Positions 16,437 through 21,915 of a DNA stretch of 23,483 nt are shown here, in pieces. The notes under the pieces are model-generated. The model was given only the letters and a program-made list of their open reading frames with translations. It ran no database searches and was not told the origin of the DNA. How positions within the stretch are numbered: position 1 is the stretch's first letter; every line of letters begins with the position of its first letter. The translations under genes and the position numbers were made by a program. The DNA comes from a virus. The stretch is from positions 1-23,483 of the IMG/VR virus record IMGVR_UViG_3300028031_000014; one strand, given 5' to 3'.

Positions 16437-16619
16437 TTGAAGGCCGCTGTTGTGGCTTTGTTCGTCGCCGACCAGCCGTACATCAACGAGCAGTTGTTGC
16501 CGTGCGAGCCTGACTATCACGTGTTTATCGCCGGCCGGTGCCGGCATTGCCGTTACCACGAGGGGGAAATCGATGAGACACCGCATACACACCCGCGGAG
16601 CCAGGGAAGCTATCAGTGA
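16437..16619 (+). CDS. small Cys/His protein in the lysis cluster
   Basis: Open frame with TTG 16437 as the nearest start, about 60 residues. It begins with a hydrophobic stretch (KAAVVALFVADQ) and contains a C-x4-H-x6-C-x2-C-x2-H arrangement (CEPDYH then GRCRHCRYHE), which could bind zinc. The last 47 bases overlap the metallopeptidase gene. The start is uncertain because the ribosome site is weak, and GTG 16452 is the alternative. No family is recognised. The gene is supported by its composition and by filling an otherwise empty gap. Confidence 0.45.
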   Translation: MKAAVVALFVADQPYINEQLLPCEPDYHVFIAGRCRHCRYHEGEIDETPHTHPRSQGSYQ

Positions 16620-17064
16620 AGCGTTTCGGATTGTCGACCGTTTCAGTAACGCGATCGGCCCTGTCGAATTCGTTGTAGGCGTCGATCCGGTATTCGCCGG
16701 GCTCCACTCCTTCGACGACACGGCAGACGATTTGGCCGATGACCGCTCATTCCGGAACGTGAGTCATTGTTGCTATCCGTGGAACATTGATGGTCCAGCG
16801 GATCGCAGATGCACAACGATCGTGTTAGCACCGGGCGAGTACAACATGAGTGTGCCGACGATCGTTCACGAGTTGGGACACGCTCTCCACTGCCAAATGG
16901 GCTTCAGTCATGCCCCGGAGCCCGTCACTGACTACGCCGAAACAAATCGTTACGAAGCATTCGCTGAAGCCTTCACCACGTACCTGTTCTACGGCTACGG
17001 AGATGAGGACGTGCTGAACGGTGACCACTCGACACTCCGACTATTCGAAGGGTTGGCCGCATGA
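16573..17064 (+). CDS. zinc metallopeptidase, lethal-factor-like (ATLF type)
   Basis: 163 residues from ATG 16573, with GAGGGGG 6 bases upstream. It carries the zinc motif HELGH (His99, Glu100, His103) and, 24 residues later, the segment YAETNRYEAFAEAF. Spacing and wording match the C-terminal catalytic domain of anthrax lethal factor (HEFGH, then Y-x2-TN-x2-E-x-FAEAF), where the second Glu of the FAEAF part is the third zinc ligand. There is no signal peptide. It lies between the holin candidate and the amidase, and its stop overlaps the amidase ATG. Peptidoglycan or host-protein cleavage are both possible. The C-terminus is -GLAA. Confidence 0.75.
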   Translation: MRHRIHTRGAREAISEAFRIVDRFSNAIGPVEFVVGVDPVFAGLHSFDDTADDLADDRSFRNVSHCCYPWNIDGPADRRCTTIVLAPGEYNMSVPTIVHELGHALHCQMGFSHAPEPVTDYAETNRYEAFAEAFTTYLFYGYGDEDVLNGDHSTLRLFEGLAA

Positions 17065-18002
17065 GTCTGCCTGATCGTTGCCCGTTCGCCATCTGGACGC
17101 ACTACAACCAGTGGCCCACCGGCGACTACACCGACGACGTCAACCTCAAAGCCGTATGGCATAAGACCCAGGGCTACGACAACGTCATCACCGCCGTATA
17201 CCCCAAGACCGGCGGCATCCCCAAGTTAACGATCCTGTCAACAGGCGTGCTCCACCAGCACTACTCCATGAACAACCACGACCGCGGGCTGCGTAACCTG
17301 CCCGGCGGTGTGCAAACCAACCTTGACGGTGCGATCAGTATCGAGATCGTCGGGTTCACCGGCAAGGACGTCACCACCGCTCAGCGATTCATGATCACCC
17401 GCCTCACCACATGGCTATCCGGGCTGGGCATACCTGGTGTGTGGCTCAACGGTGCCCCGATCGCAGGGCGTAGGCCTACCAGGCTCACCCCGACGGCATG
17501 GGACAACGGCAACGGCCACTGCGGCCACATCGACGTACCAGAGAACAACCACACCGACCCAGGCTTCACACCATCAACCCTCGCTGCCGTAGAGGCAGGC
17601 TTCACAGGAGAACCCGACTTGATACCCCATGCCGAATGGCGCCAGGCATACAACGACGCAGACCCCGACGTGGCCAACCCCATCGTCACCGAAGTACAAA
17701 TGTTCCTCGCCGGCCGCCACCTCTACACAGGCAACATCGACGGGCTCAAGGCCACCGGCACCGACCTGGCATGGACAGGGTGGGAAACCGTGGTGGGTGT
17801 ACCCAACCCGAACCCGAAGGCCGGCGGCACCACATGGGCCGCCTATGAGCGCGCCAAGTTTCTGCCACCGGACACCACCGAACTCGACACCTGCAACGCC
17901 GCAGTTGCCGAAACCCTGGACTTGCTTGCTGCAAGCAAAACGACTGTACGGACACAAGAACAGCAACTGGCCGACATCGCCCAGATCGCTACGGGCGCAT
18001 GA
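17061..18002 (+). CDS. endolysin, N-acetylmuramoyl-L-alanine amidase
   Basis: 313 residues. Residues 1-170 form an AmpD/PGRP-type amidase: first zinc ligand in VWHKTQG (His34), HQHYSM near 65-70, LDGAISIEIVGFTG near 88-101, and the second and third ligands in GHIDVPENNHTDPG (His156 and Asp166, the same ten-residue spacing as in AmpD). It cleaves the amide between muramic acid and the stem peptide. Residues 185-260 may bind cell wall (MFLAGRHLYTGNIDGLKATG). A C-terminal helix or coiled coil follows. No signal peptide is present, so export needs the holin. Confidence 0.93.
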   Translation: MSLPDRCPFAIWTHYNQWPTGDYTDDVNLKAVWHKTQGYDNVITAVYPKTGGIPKLTILSTGVLHQHYSMNNHDRGLRNLPGGVQTNLDGAISIEIVGFTGKDVTTAQRFMITRLTTWLSGLGIPGVWLNGAPIAGRRPTRLTPTAWDNGNGHCGHIDVPENNHTDPGFTPSTLAAVEAGFTGEPDLIPHAEWRQAYNDADPDVANPIVTEVQMFLAGRHLYTGNIDGLKATGTDLAWTGWETVVGVPNPNPKAGGTTWAAYERAKFLPPDTTELDTCNAAVAETLDLLAASKTTVRTQEQQLADIAQIATGA

Positions 18003-18343
18003 CTCCGTTGACGCCGCTGGTGGTAGGCACCGGGGCGCCGCTCTCAGCGATCGTCGCCCAAACTGTGGCGCCTACATCTGCCATCGTCGACCAGGGTGCT
18101 GTAGCCGTGCTTGGTGTCGCGTTCCTCACCATCATGTACGCCGTAGCTAAGGGCCGGATTGTGTCGCGCGACACCGCCGAACATGAGCGCCGCCTGGTCG
18201 AGCTCACTGAAGAGTTGAAGGCGCTCACTGTCGAGTCGCATGAGCGTGGCCGGCAGCTACAGATCATCGCTGAGCGGAACATGTCGTGGCTTGAGGGCAA
18301 AGCCGGACGTTCTGACCGCACCGACCGCCGCTCAACAGACTAA
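17999..18343 (+). CDS. membrane protein with coiled coil, second holin candidate
   Basis: 114 residues. The ATG overlaps the amidase stop. A hydrophobic segment, about 32-50 (QGAVAVLGVAFLTIMYAVAK), is followed by a charged coiled coil (AEHERRLVELTEELKALTVE and onward) and a basic end. One transmembrane helix plus a cytoplasmic coiled coil is common for the gene directly after actinophage endolysins, called holin or holin-like. It may pair with the two-TM protein at 16249. After it, 18344-18419 is a short non-coding gap with no visible promoter or hairpin. Confidence 0.7.
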   Translation: MTPLTPLVVGTGAPLSAIVAQTVAPTSAIVDQGAVAVLGVAFLTIMYAVAKGRIVSRDTAEHERRLVELTEELKALTVESHERGRQLQIIAERNMSWLEGKAGRSDRTDRRSTD

Positions 18344-18419
18344 AGCAACACCCCACCCGCGCCTGGGACAGAAGTAGCAAGACTGCCACCGCTTCCAACA
18401 GACAGGGCACACACAAATC

Positions 18420-18716
18420 ATGGGGAACCTCTCGAGGGACGCCGCAGAAAGTCAACGCAACAAATACCGGCGATCGAACTTGGAGAAGATCATCGCCGGC
18501 GACCTGCCCGCATCAGACGGGCACCGCTTCGACGGCACCGATCTAGAGATCCTCACCGAACTGGTGAACGACGAGACGGTGACGATGCAGGCGATCGCTA
18601 CGACGATGTGCGACGCAGGGTTTCAGGTGTCGCACAGTGCGGTATCGTCGTTCCTGCGTGGCGTCATCCGCGGCGCAGGGCCGCTATGGGGAGCACGTAA
18701 GAAAGCGTCGGAGTAG
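18420..18716 (+). CDS. putative HTH-like DNA-binding protein
   Basis: 98 residues. The N-terminus is basic and helical (AAESQRNKYRRSNLEKII). The C-terminal half contains a helix pair around VTMQAIATTMCDAGFQVSHS and AVSSFLRGVIRG, which looks like a helix-turn-helix of the kind that pairs a Q-A-I-A-x3-C turn with a recognition helix. No specific family is recognised. There is no ribosome site closer than 13 bases, so translation may be weak. It precedes the exonuclease by five bases and probably shares its transcript. Confidence 0.55.
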   Translation: MGNLSRDAAESQRNKYRRSNLEKIIAGDLPASDGHRFDGTDLEILTELVNDETVTMQAIATTMCDAGFQVSHSAVSSFLRGVIRGAGPLWGARKKASE

Positions 18717-18721
18717 GTCCG

Positions 18722-19519
18722 ATGCCTAACCTTCAACGGCTCAAGCCGCGCGTACCCAAAGTCCTGTTCTTCGACATCGAAACGTCACCCATCATCGGGA
18801 CGACCTGGAAGAAGTGGGACACCAACGTCGTCGACATTGTTGAGGACTGGAAGATGCTGTGCTTCGCCTACCGGTGGGGTCACCAACAAACAGTCAAAGT
18901 CGTAGCCCAGTGCGACATGGACGGCTACGACCCGACACGCCGACCGTGGACCCACTCCGACGACCTCGCCGTATGTCAGGCGCTATGGGCCCTGTTCGAT
19001 GAGGCCGACATAGTGGTGGGCCACAACGGCGACCAGTTCGACGTGAAGAAAGCCAACGCACGGTTCCTCGAGCACCGTCTAGGCCCGCCGTCACCGTTCA
19101 AAACTGTGGACACGTTGAAGGTGGCGAGGCGGGGTTTCAAACTCACAACCAACCGTCTCGACGACATCGGCCAACAGCTGGGGCTCGGCGAGAAAGCGCC
19201 GTCGTCTTACGACCTGTGGCGAGGCTGCATGGCTGGTGAGGCCAAAGCCTGGCGGCTCATGAAGTCCTACAACCGCCAAGACGTCCACCTGCTGATCGCC
19301 GTGTACCTCGAGTTGTTGCCGTGGATGGACCGTCACCCTCACATGGGGCTGCTGTCCGGCGAGCTCGACGGCTGCCGCAACTGCGGGTCACTCAACCTGA
19401 CACCCGACGGCTTCGACTACACCGCCACCAGGGTCCGGCAACGGGTCCGGTGCGACGATTGCGGGGCGTGGGGCAAGTCGACCACGTCGCTACCGAAGAT
19501 CGCTGCTGCCTACACGTAG
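18722..19519 (+). CDS. DEDDy 3'-5' exonuclease with C-terminal zinc ribbon
   Basis: 265 residues. Exo I is FFDIET (Asp18, Glu20). Exo II is VGHNGDQFDVKKANARF (Asp107). Exo III is YNRQD (Tyr183, Asp187), the Y-x3-D form of the DnaQ/RNase H-like fold. All catalytic residues are present. Residues 218-248 hold CRNCG and CDDCG, a four-cysteine zinc ribbon absent from simple proofreading domains. It may act on DNA ends in replication, recombination or degradation of host DNA. No polymerase gene is seen in the window, so proofreading for a phage polymerase is not supported here. Confidence 0.88.
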   Translation: MPNLQRLKPRVPKVLFFDIETSPIIGTTWKKWDTNVVDIVEDWKMLCFAYRWGHQQTVKVVAQCDMDGYDPTRRPWTHSDDLAVCQALWALFDEADIVVGHNGDQFDVKKANARFLEHRLGPPSPFKTVDTLKVARRGFKLTTNRLDDIGQQLGLGEKAPSSYDLWRGCMAGEAKAWRLMKSYNRQDVHLLIAVYLELLPWMDRHPHMGLLSGELDGCRNCGSLNLTPDGFDYTATRVRQRVRCDDCGAWGKSTTSLPKIAAAYT

Positions 19520-19576
19520 ATCTCAAACCAACAGTGCAGGCGATAACGCCGCTCTGAATCTTGAGAGGAGACAACC

Positions 19577-19798
19577 ATGGGCAAGAGCCCTTACACAAAG
19601 CTGTCCGTCTGGGAGTACTGCGTTCTGTACCACCCACAGCCCGAGGACGACAAAGAACGTCACACCGAACTGCTTGTACCGGTCACATCATGCATGGCCA
19701 GAGATGAGGATCACGCCAAGATGTTGGCGGCGCGCGACATCCCCGATGAATACGTCGACAAGTTAGATCGGTGCGAGGTGGGGGTACGCCCTTTCTAA
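19577..19798 (+). CDS. small conserved phage protein of unknown function
   Basis: 73 residues with GAGAGGAG about 6 bases before the ATG. It contains VWEYCVLYHPQPEDDKERH, ARDEDHAKMLAARDIPDEYV, and ends with DKLDRCEVGVRPF. The arrangement of a beta strand, acidic loop, helix, and terminal VRPF is one I recognise as recurring in small proteins of tailed phages without known function. The sequence looks intact. It is the last plus-strand gene before the convergent lysogeny genes and is followed by a hairpin. Confidence 0.75.
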   Translation: MGKSPYTKLSVWEYCVLYHPQPEDDKERHTELLVPVTSCMARDEDHAKMLAARDIPDEYVDKLDRCEVGVRPF

Positions 19799-19822
19799 CG
19801 AGGCCACCTGAGAGTGGCCCCG
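19799..19822. terminator. putative bidirectional terminator hairpin
   Basis: GGCCAC and GTGGCC form a perfect 6-bp stem around the loop CTGAGA. Extending outward with CGA and CCG gives nine positions with one mismatch. It begins one base after the stop of the last plus-strand late gene, and the minus-strand genes converge on it. Only short T runs follow, so efficiency is uncertain. Confidence 0.5.
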
Positions 19823-19859
19823 AGGTGTTTCAGCGTACGGCGTTCTCGTTGCCCCAGAA

Positions 19860-20036
19860 CTACACGTACACAAACGGCGGGATCGTGGGTACGTACGTAC
19901 CTACGCCAAACACATCAACACCGACCATCGACACGACTGTGTGGTGTTCGGCGACCAGCGCCAATGCACTCACATAAGCGCGTAACCGTTTCATTTCTGC
20001 CACCGTTTCACCCGCGATGAAACAGCACAGATGCAT
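19860..20036 (-). CDS. possible small protein at the end of the lysogeny genes
   Basis: 58 residues read from the complement of ATG 20036, with GGGGGAAGG just upstream. It begins MHLCCFIAGETVAEMKRLRA, has the helix AYVSALALVAEH and ends GVGTYVPTIPPFVYV. Composition looks protein-like, but a TTG at 20069 could extend it and no family is recognised. A 14-base palindrome lies inside the 3' part. The ribosome site falls in a large hairpin (20041-20089). It is the only candidate gene in the 300-base stretch between the last late gene and the lipoprotein. Confidence 0.4.
   Translation of the reverse strand: MHLCCFIAGETVAEMKRLRAYVSALALVAEHHTVVSMVGVDVFGVGTYVPTIPPFVYV
19888..19901. repeat. perfect 14-base palindrome
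   Basis: GGTACGTACGTACC reads the same on both strands, with ACGT iterated. It could be a protein-binding site, but it also encodes part of the small minus-strand frame (TYVPT), so it may be incidental. Confidence 0.5.
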
Positions 20037-20040
20037 GTCC

Positions 20041-20089
20041 TTCCCCCACACCTCCGGTGGTCCCCCCAACCCCGGCCGGTGTGGGGGAA
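20041..20089. terminator. large hairpin at the end of the lipoprotein gene
   Basis: TTCCCCCACACC and GGTGTGGGGGAA form a perfect 12-bp stem with a 25-base loop that can fold further (CCGG pairs). On the plus strand it is followed by TTT. It sits 17 bases beyond the lipoprotein stop, so it may terminate the repressor-integrase-lipoprotein transcript or plus-strand readthrough. Confidence 0.5.
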
Positions 20090-20105
20090 TTTACGCGTCT
20101 AGGGT

Positions 20106-20348
20106 TCAGCTGTCGCGGTCGGCCAGGAAATCGGCGGCTGTCTGGCCGCTCTGATTCACCAACACGCCTGCACTATTGTGCAAACCCTTCAAGTCGTTGA
20201 GCTCCAACGACGTCATCTCACCCATGCGCTCGAGAGGCACGTGCGTGCCGTCGCCGGTGTAGCAGCAAGACTCGGCATCGGTGGCGCCGCTGGCGCATCC
20301 CACAACGGTCAACGCCACCACCAACCCGAGCCACATCCGTTTCGCCAT
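20106..20348 (-). CDS. putative lipoprotein, 80 residues
   Basis: Begins MAKRMWLGLVVALTVVGC: a basic start, a hydrophobic core and a lipobox VVGC with Cys18 as the lipid-modified residue. The mature part, about 62 residues, starts with ASGATDAESCC, is acidic, and contains a helix (LELNDLKGLHNSAGVLVNQ). It should be anchored on the outer face of the cytoplasmic membrane. The gene is 18 bases after the integrase and probably in the same transcript, so it may be made by lysogens. Phage lipoproteins in such places often block superinfection or change the host surface. That role is inferred. Confidence 0.75.
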   Translation of the reverse strand: MAKRMWLGLVVALTVVGCASGATDAESCCYTGDGTHVPLERMGEMTSLELNDLKGLHNSAGVLVNQSGQTAADFLADRDS

Positions 20349-20366
20349 GGCACCAACGGTAGCGCA

Positions 20367-21155
20367 TCAGGCCGCCAACCGGCTCACAGCCGCTGCTGCG
20401 GCACCGTCAGCGATACCCACGTACAACGCTGTCAAATCCGTGGACGAGTGCCCCAGCATGTCGCGCACCAAAAACAGGTCTTTGCCTGACTCCCGGTACA
20501 AAGACGTCGCATACCACGCCCGCAGACTATGCATCGGCCGCGGATGATCCCAACCCAGACCATGCAGAAACCTCGAGCCGCGCACCGATACCCATGCCCC
20601 GGTGATGCCACCCAACACCAGCTCGCCAGGTGTGGCGATGGCTGCGAGCGCCGTTTTGGTGTCGTCGTGTAGCGGCACGGATCGCTGCTTGCGGCCCTTA
20701 CCCCACACCGTCAACGTGGTGTCTGTCACGTCATCTACCCGCAGCGCCGCCATCTCCGCTGTCCTCAAACCCTGGTAGCAGCCGAGGCACAGTGTGGCCC
20801 GCACCTTAGGCGTCGCCGCGGTCAACGCTTCACGTAGCAGCGCGGTCGGTATCGGCCTCGGCCGGTGGTGCGGCACCTGCGGCACAGGCACCGCGTCAGT
20901 CGGGTCCACTGTCACCAGGCCTTCACGTAGCGCCCATTGGTAGTAGGCACGTAGGCCTTTGCGGTATGACATGCGGGTGGCCGGCGCCACATGCGGCTGC
21001 TCAACCCAGAGCCACGCTTCGATGTCCACGTGGGTGGCGTTGAGCGGGTCGCCGTGCCAGCCGGCGAAGCGCCGGTTTACGTTGCCCCATAGTTTGATTG
21101 TCGGTTGGGTGAGGTTGCGTCTCCGCATCCATTGTTCGAACCCGTCGTCGTTCAT
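20367..21155 (-). CDS. int: tyrosine integrase
   Basis: 262 residues, compact for a phage integrase. Residues 1-85 form the helical core-binding domain (TIKLWGNVNRRFAGWHGDP, RKGLRAYYQWALREGL). The catalytic domain has Arg131 (CYQGLRTAEMAAL), the beta-hairpin Lys153 (WGKGRKQR), His209 and Arg212 (HSLRAWYA), His236 (LGHSS) and the nucleophile Tyr245 (LTALYVG), so all catalytic residues are present. No separate N-terminal arm-binding domain is evident. It follows the repressor in the same orientation. The last residues are SRLAA, an ssrA-like end that may mark the protein for ClpXP. Confidence 0.95.
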   Translation of the reverse strand: MNDDGFEQWMRRRNLTQPTIKLWGNVNRRFAGWHGDPLNATHVDIEAWLWVEQPHVAPATRMSYRKGLRAYYQWALREGLVTVDPTDAVPVPQVPHHRPRPIPTALLREALTAATPKVRATLCLGCYQGLRTAEMAALRVDDVTDTTLTVWGKGRKQRSVPLHDDTKTALAAIATPGELVLGGITGAWVSVRGSRFLHGLGWDHPRPMHSLRAWYATSLYRESGKDLFLVRDMLGHSSTDLTALYVGIADGAAAAAVSRLAA

Positions 21156-21192
21156 TCCGCCGCCATTCCCTGTGTAGGTTCCCAGGAGAAGT

Positions 21193-21219
21193 AGTGGCTA
21201 TCACGCTGTCAGTGGCTAT
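21193..21219. repeat. direct repeat upstream of the integrase
   Basis: AGTGGCTAT occurs twice, 18 bases apart start to start, between the repressor and the integrase. This could be an integrase or accessory-protein site near attP. Confidence 0.4.
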
Positions 21220-21254
21220 GGTGCAGCGCGTAGCAACCCGATACCCCCATGTCA

Positions 21255-21270
21255 TGATCCGTTAGGATCA
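21255..21270. repeat. short inverted repeat after the repressor gene
   Basis: TGATCC and GGATCA flank the loop GTTA just beyond the repressor stop. There is no T run. It may be a weak terminator or a recombination-related site. Confidence 0.4.
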
Positions 21271-21278
21271 GATGCCGG

Positions 21279-21641
21279 TCACGCAGCGAGAGCGGTCGGC
21301 ACGTAATGTGGGAATGGCAGCACCGTAGGCACCTGACTGTCAGGCACCGGTAACGGCCGCAGACCGGCCAGCGGGTAGGCGGCAAGCTCAAGCCAGTGCA
21401 GTGACCGTGCGGTTTCCTCACCAATAGCCGCAGCGAAATACTCGAGCGGCACCCCCGTCACCTGCGCCCAACGGCATGCCAGGTCAAGGCTGATCTTGCG
21501 GTTGTCGTGCTCGTAGTTGGTCACTGACCGTGGATGGATGTCTAGTTGTGCTGCTAACGCTTCGCGGCTGATGCCGAGGTGGTTGCGTGCACGTGTCAGC
21601 CGTTCGCCCAGGCCTAGCACTTCTGTGAATGATGTTGCCAT
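21279..21641 (-). CDS. immunity repressor, XRE-family HTH
   Basis: 120 residues from the complementary ATG 21641, with GAGAGG 7 bases upstream. An ATG 33 bases earlier lacks a ribosome site and would overlap the promoter. Residues 11-66 form a lambda-repressor-like HTH domain: LGERLTRARNHLGISREALA, then AAQLDIHPRSVTNYEHDNRK, and the trailing helix DLACRWAQVTGVPLEYF. The C-terminal part is Pro-rich and not a peptidase domain, so there is no RecA-type self-cleavage. It ends VPTALAA, matching the end of an ssrA tag. It is divergent from the RHH gene, and both promoters share operator-like sequences. Confidence 0.85.
   Translation of the reverse strand: MATSFTEVLGLGERLTRARNHLGISREALAAQLDIHPRSVTNYEHDNRKISLDLACRWAQVTGVPLEYFAAAIGEETARSLHWLELAAYPLAGLRPLPVPDSQVPTVLPFPHYVPTALAA
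21327..21348. other. candidate attP core inside the repressor gene
   Basis: CCTGAC-T-GTCAGG, a 13-base near-perfect dyad at 21332-21344, is flanked by two direct copies of AGGCACC (21327 and 21342). It lies in the part of the repressor gene that encodes residues near 98-105, before the -ALAA end. Crossover sites of tyrosine recombinases are short dyads like this. The assignment is a hypothesis. The repeat also encodes VP-DSQ-VP and could be chance. Confidence 0.3.
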
Positions 21642-21680
21642 GTGTGTGCCTCTCTGTACGCCCACCGTATCCATAGGTCA

Positions 21681-21709
21681 TTTGTACCACATTGTCCCAC
21701 ATGGCGCAA
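21681..21709 (-). promoter_or_regulatory. putative repressor promoter
   Basis: Read on the minus strand: TTGCGC (-35), 17 bases, TACAAA (-10). Transcription would start near 21674, giving a 33-base leader with the GAGAGG ribosome site before ATG 21641. The -10 lies in an operator copy. Confidence 0.5.
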
Positions 21710-21726
21710 TAGGGGCACATTTGTGC

Positions 21727-21754
21727 TTGACAAACGTAGGCGATCGGGTACAAA
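21727..21754 (+). promoter_or_regulatory. putative early promoter with leaderless start
   Basis: A perfect -35 TTGACA at 21727-21732 is followed after 16 bases by TACAAA at 21749-21754. The expected transcript start is within about two bases of ATG 21763, so the first gene would be leaderless, as is common in actinobacteria. Confidence 0.7.
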
Positions 21755-21762
21755 TGTAGTCC

Positions 21763-21915
21763 ATGAGCACACAAACCAAGTCGGCCGACCTACGGATCAG
21801 GCTCCTACCCGATGACCTGAAGCGACTCTCAAGCCTCGCCGCCGAAGACGACCGCACCATCTCCGACTACGCCCGACGCATCCTCACCACCCACATCGAA
21901 GAAGCCACCGCATGA
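21763..21915 (+). CDS. ribbon-helix-helix DNA-binding protein (Cro-like)
   Basis: 50 residues. SADLRIRLLPDDLKRLSSLA gives the N-terminal beta strand (alternating L-R-I-R-L) and first helix, and RTISDYARRILTTHIEE is the second helix, the Arc/MetJ-type RHH pattern. Dimers of this fold place the strand in the DNA major groove. It is the first gene of the early transcript and lies divergent from the repressor, the place of Cro. No ribosome site is present, in keeping with a leaderless mRNA. An excision or antitoxin role is possible, but no toxin gene is adjacent. The stop overlaps the next ATG. Confidence 0.75.
   Translation: MSTQTKSADLRIRLLPDDLKRLSSLAAEDDRTISDYARRILTTHIEEATA

Larger units (their letters stand above)
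21679..21757. promoter_or_regulatory. operator region of the divergent switch
   Basis: CATTTGTACC at 21679-21688 and GGTACAAATG at 21747-21756 form a perfect inverted pair. A third related dyad, GCACA-TT-TGTGC, lies at 21715-21726, and ACATTGT at 21689-21695 is a shortened copy. The shared core is ACATTTGT. The outer copies cover the -10 regions of both promoters, so a repressor bound there could block both. Binding is inferred. Confidence 0.6.

Noticed and set aside
18344-18419. Promoter in the gap before the HTH-like gene
   Set aside because: ACAAAT lies one base before the ATG, too near to serve as a -10 for this gene, and no -35 is seen.
21121-21145. TTCGAACCCG resembling a tRNA T-loop
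   Set aside because: No acceptor or anticodon stems fit around it, and it is inside the integrase N-terminal coding region.
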